A stretch of 5,597 nucleotides of DNA from positions 1-5,597 of the forward strand of contig DMHJ01000013.1 of assembly GCA_003449495.1 (NCBI GenBank), in the 5' to 3' direction. Positions 5,418-5,597 of the stretch are shown one piece after another (position 1 is the first letter of the stretch; each line of letters starts with the position of its first letter). The position numbers and the translations under genes are program-made. This DNA is from Clostridiales bacterium UBA8153 (GTDB taxonomy: Bacteria; Bacillota; Sulfobacillia; UBA8153). The notes beneath the pieces are model-generated. The model was given only the letters and a program-made list of their open reading frames with translations, ran no database searches and had not been told where the DNA came from.

Positions 5418-5597
5418 CTAACTGTCGCTTTGTTCAGGCCAAGCCACGGCCCTTCCGGTACCGGAGGCGGTCGCCCCGGATAATTGCACCTTCAGCGGCC
5501 GCCCAAGAAGGCCCGGAGCTGCCGCCGGGCGGATGAGCAGGTGTTTCTGTATGCCGCCCTCATCGCCTTTGCCCACGGTGACGCCGAAGTCCGCAGG
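5418..5597 (-). CDS. Possible C-terminal end of an unidentified upstream gene (partial, entering from the right edge)
   Basis: A frame open for 59 codons from the window edge to TAG at 5418-5420 (starts PADFGVTVGKGDEGGIQKHL, ends AVAWPEQSDS). I do not recognise the product. The first 30 or so codons favour G/C in the third position, as the real genes here do, but the last part is low in complexity (SGATASGTGRA) and may not be coding. A plus-strand frame over the same bases (5532 onward) is also open, so strand and reality are both uncertain. If real, it ends about 90 bp before the grd promoter and is probably a separate transcription unit. Confidence 0.25.
   Translation of the reverse strand, partial: PADFGVTVGKGDEGGIQKHLLIRPAAAPGLLGRPLKVQLSGATASGTGRAVAWPEQSDS

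Noticed and set aside
1..5597. CRISPR array, insertion sequence, tRNA or rRNA
   Set aside because: I saw no regularly spaced repeats, transposase motifs, terminal inverted repeats or tRNA/rRNA signatures on either strand.

Overview
The window holds the 5' part of a glycine reductase (grd) operon, read entirely on the minus strand (right to left). Order of transcription: promoter, glycine riboswitch with intrinsic terminator, grdX, trxB, trxA, grdE, grdA, grdB. grdB runs off the left edge. All the genes are recognised from motifs and gene order seen in the sequence; no database search was run.

Right end (about 4985-5597): this is the control region. An open frame that may be the tail of an unrelated upstream gene ends at 5418. 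It is followed by a sigma70/sigmaA-type promoter (5301-5330), one glycine aptamer (about 5141-5250) and a strong hairpin plus U-tract (5033-5073) just before grdX. Middle (3011-4984): grdX, then a thioredoxin reductase/thioredoxin pair that delivers electrons. The reductase is unusual, with a cysteine-free thioredoxin-like domain at its C-terminus and no NADPH-type arginine motif. Left (1-2982): grdE (pyruvoyl proprotein of protein B), grdA (selenoprotein A) and grdB (selenoprotein subunit of protein B). Both grdA and grdB contain an in-frame UGA to be read as selenocysteine, so a standard ORF caller would truncate or split them.

How the genes work together: in the known pathway protein B (GrdE + GrdB) binds glycine through the pyruvoyl group, and the GrdB selenol helps to cleave the C-N bond. 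The carboxymethyl group is passed to the selenocysteine of GrdA, then to protein C (GrdC/GrdD, expected beyond the left edge), giving acetyl phosphate. TrxB and TrxA re-reduce oxidised GrdA. The riboswitch fits glycine-dependent control of the whole operon.

Organism: an anaerobic, selenocysteine-using, amino-acid-fermenting or glycine-reducing bacterium, most likely a GC-rich member of the Bacillota (Clostridia or a neighbouring class). The grounds are the operon order, AGGAGG/AGGGAGG-type ribosome binding sites, GTG starts and clearly GC-rich sequence. The species cannot be named from this window.
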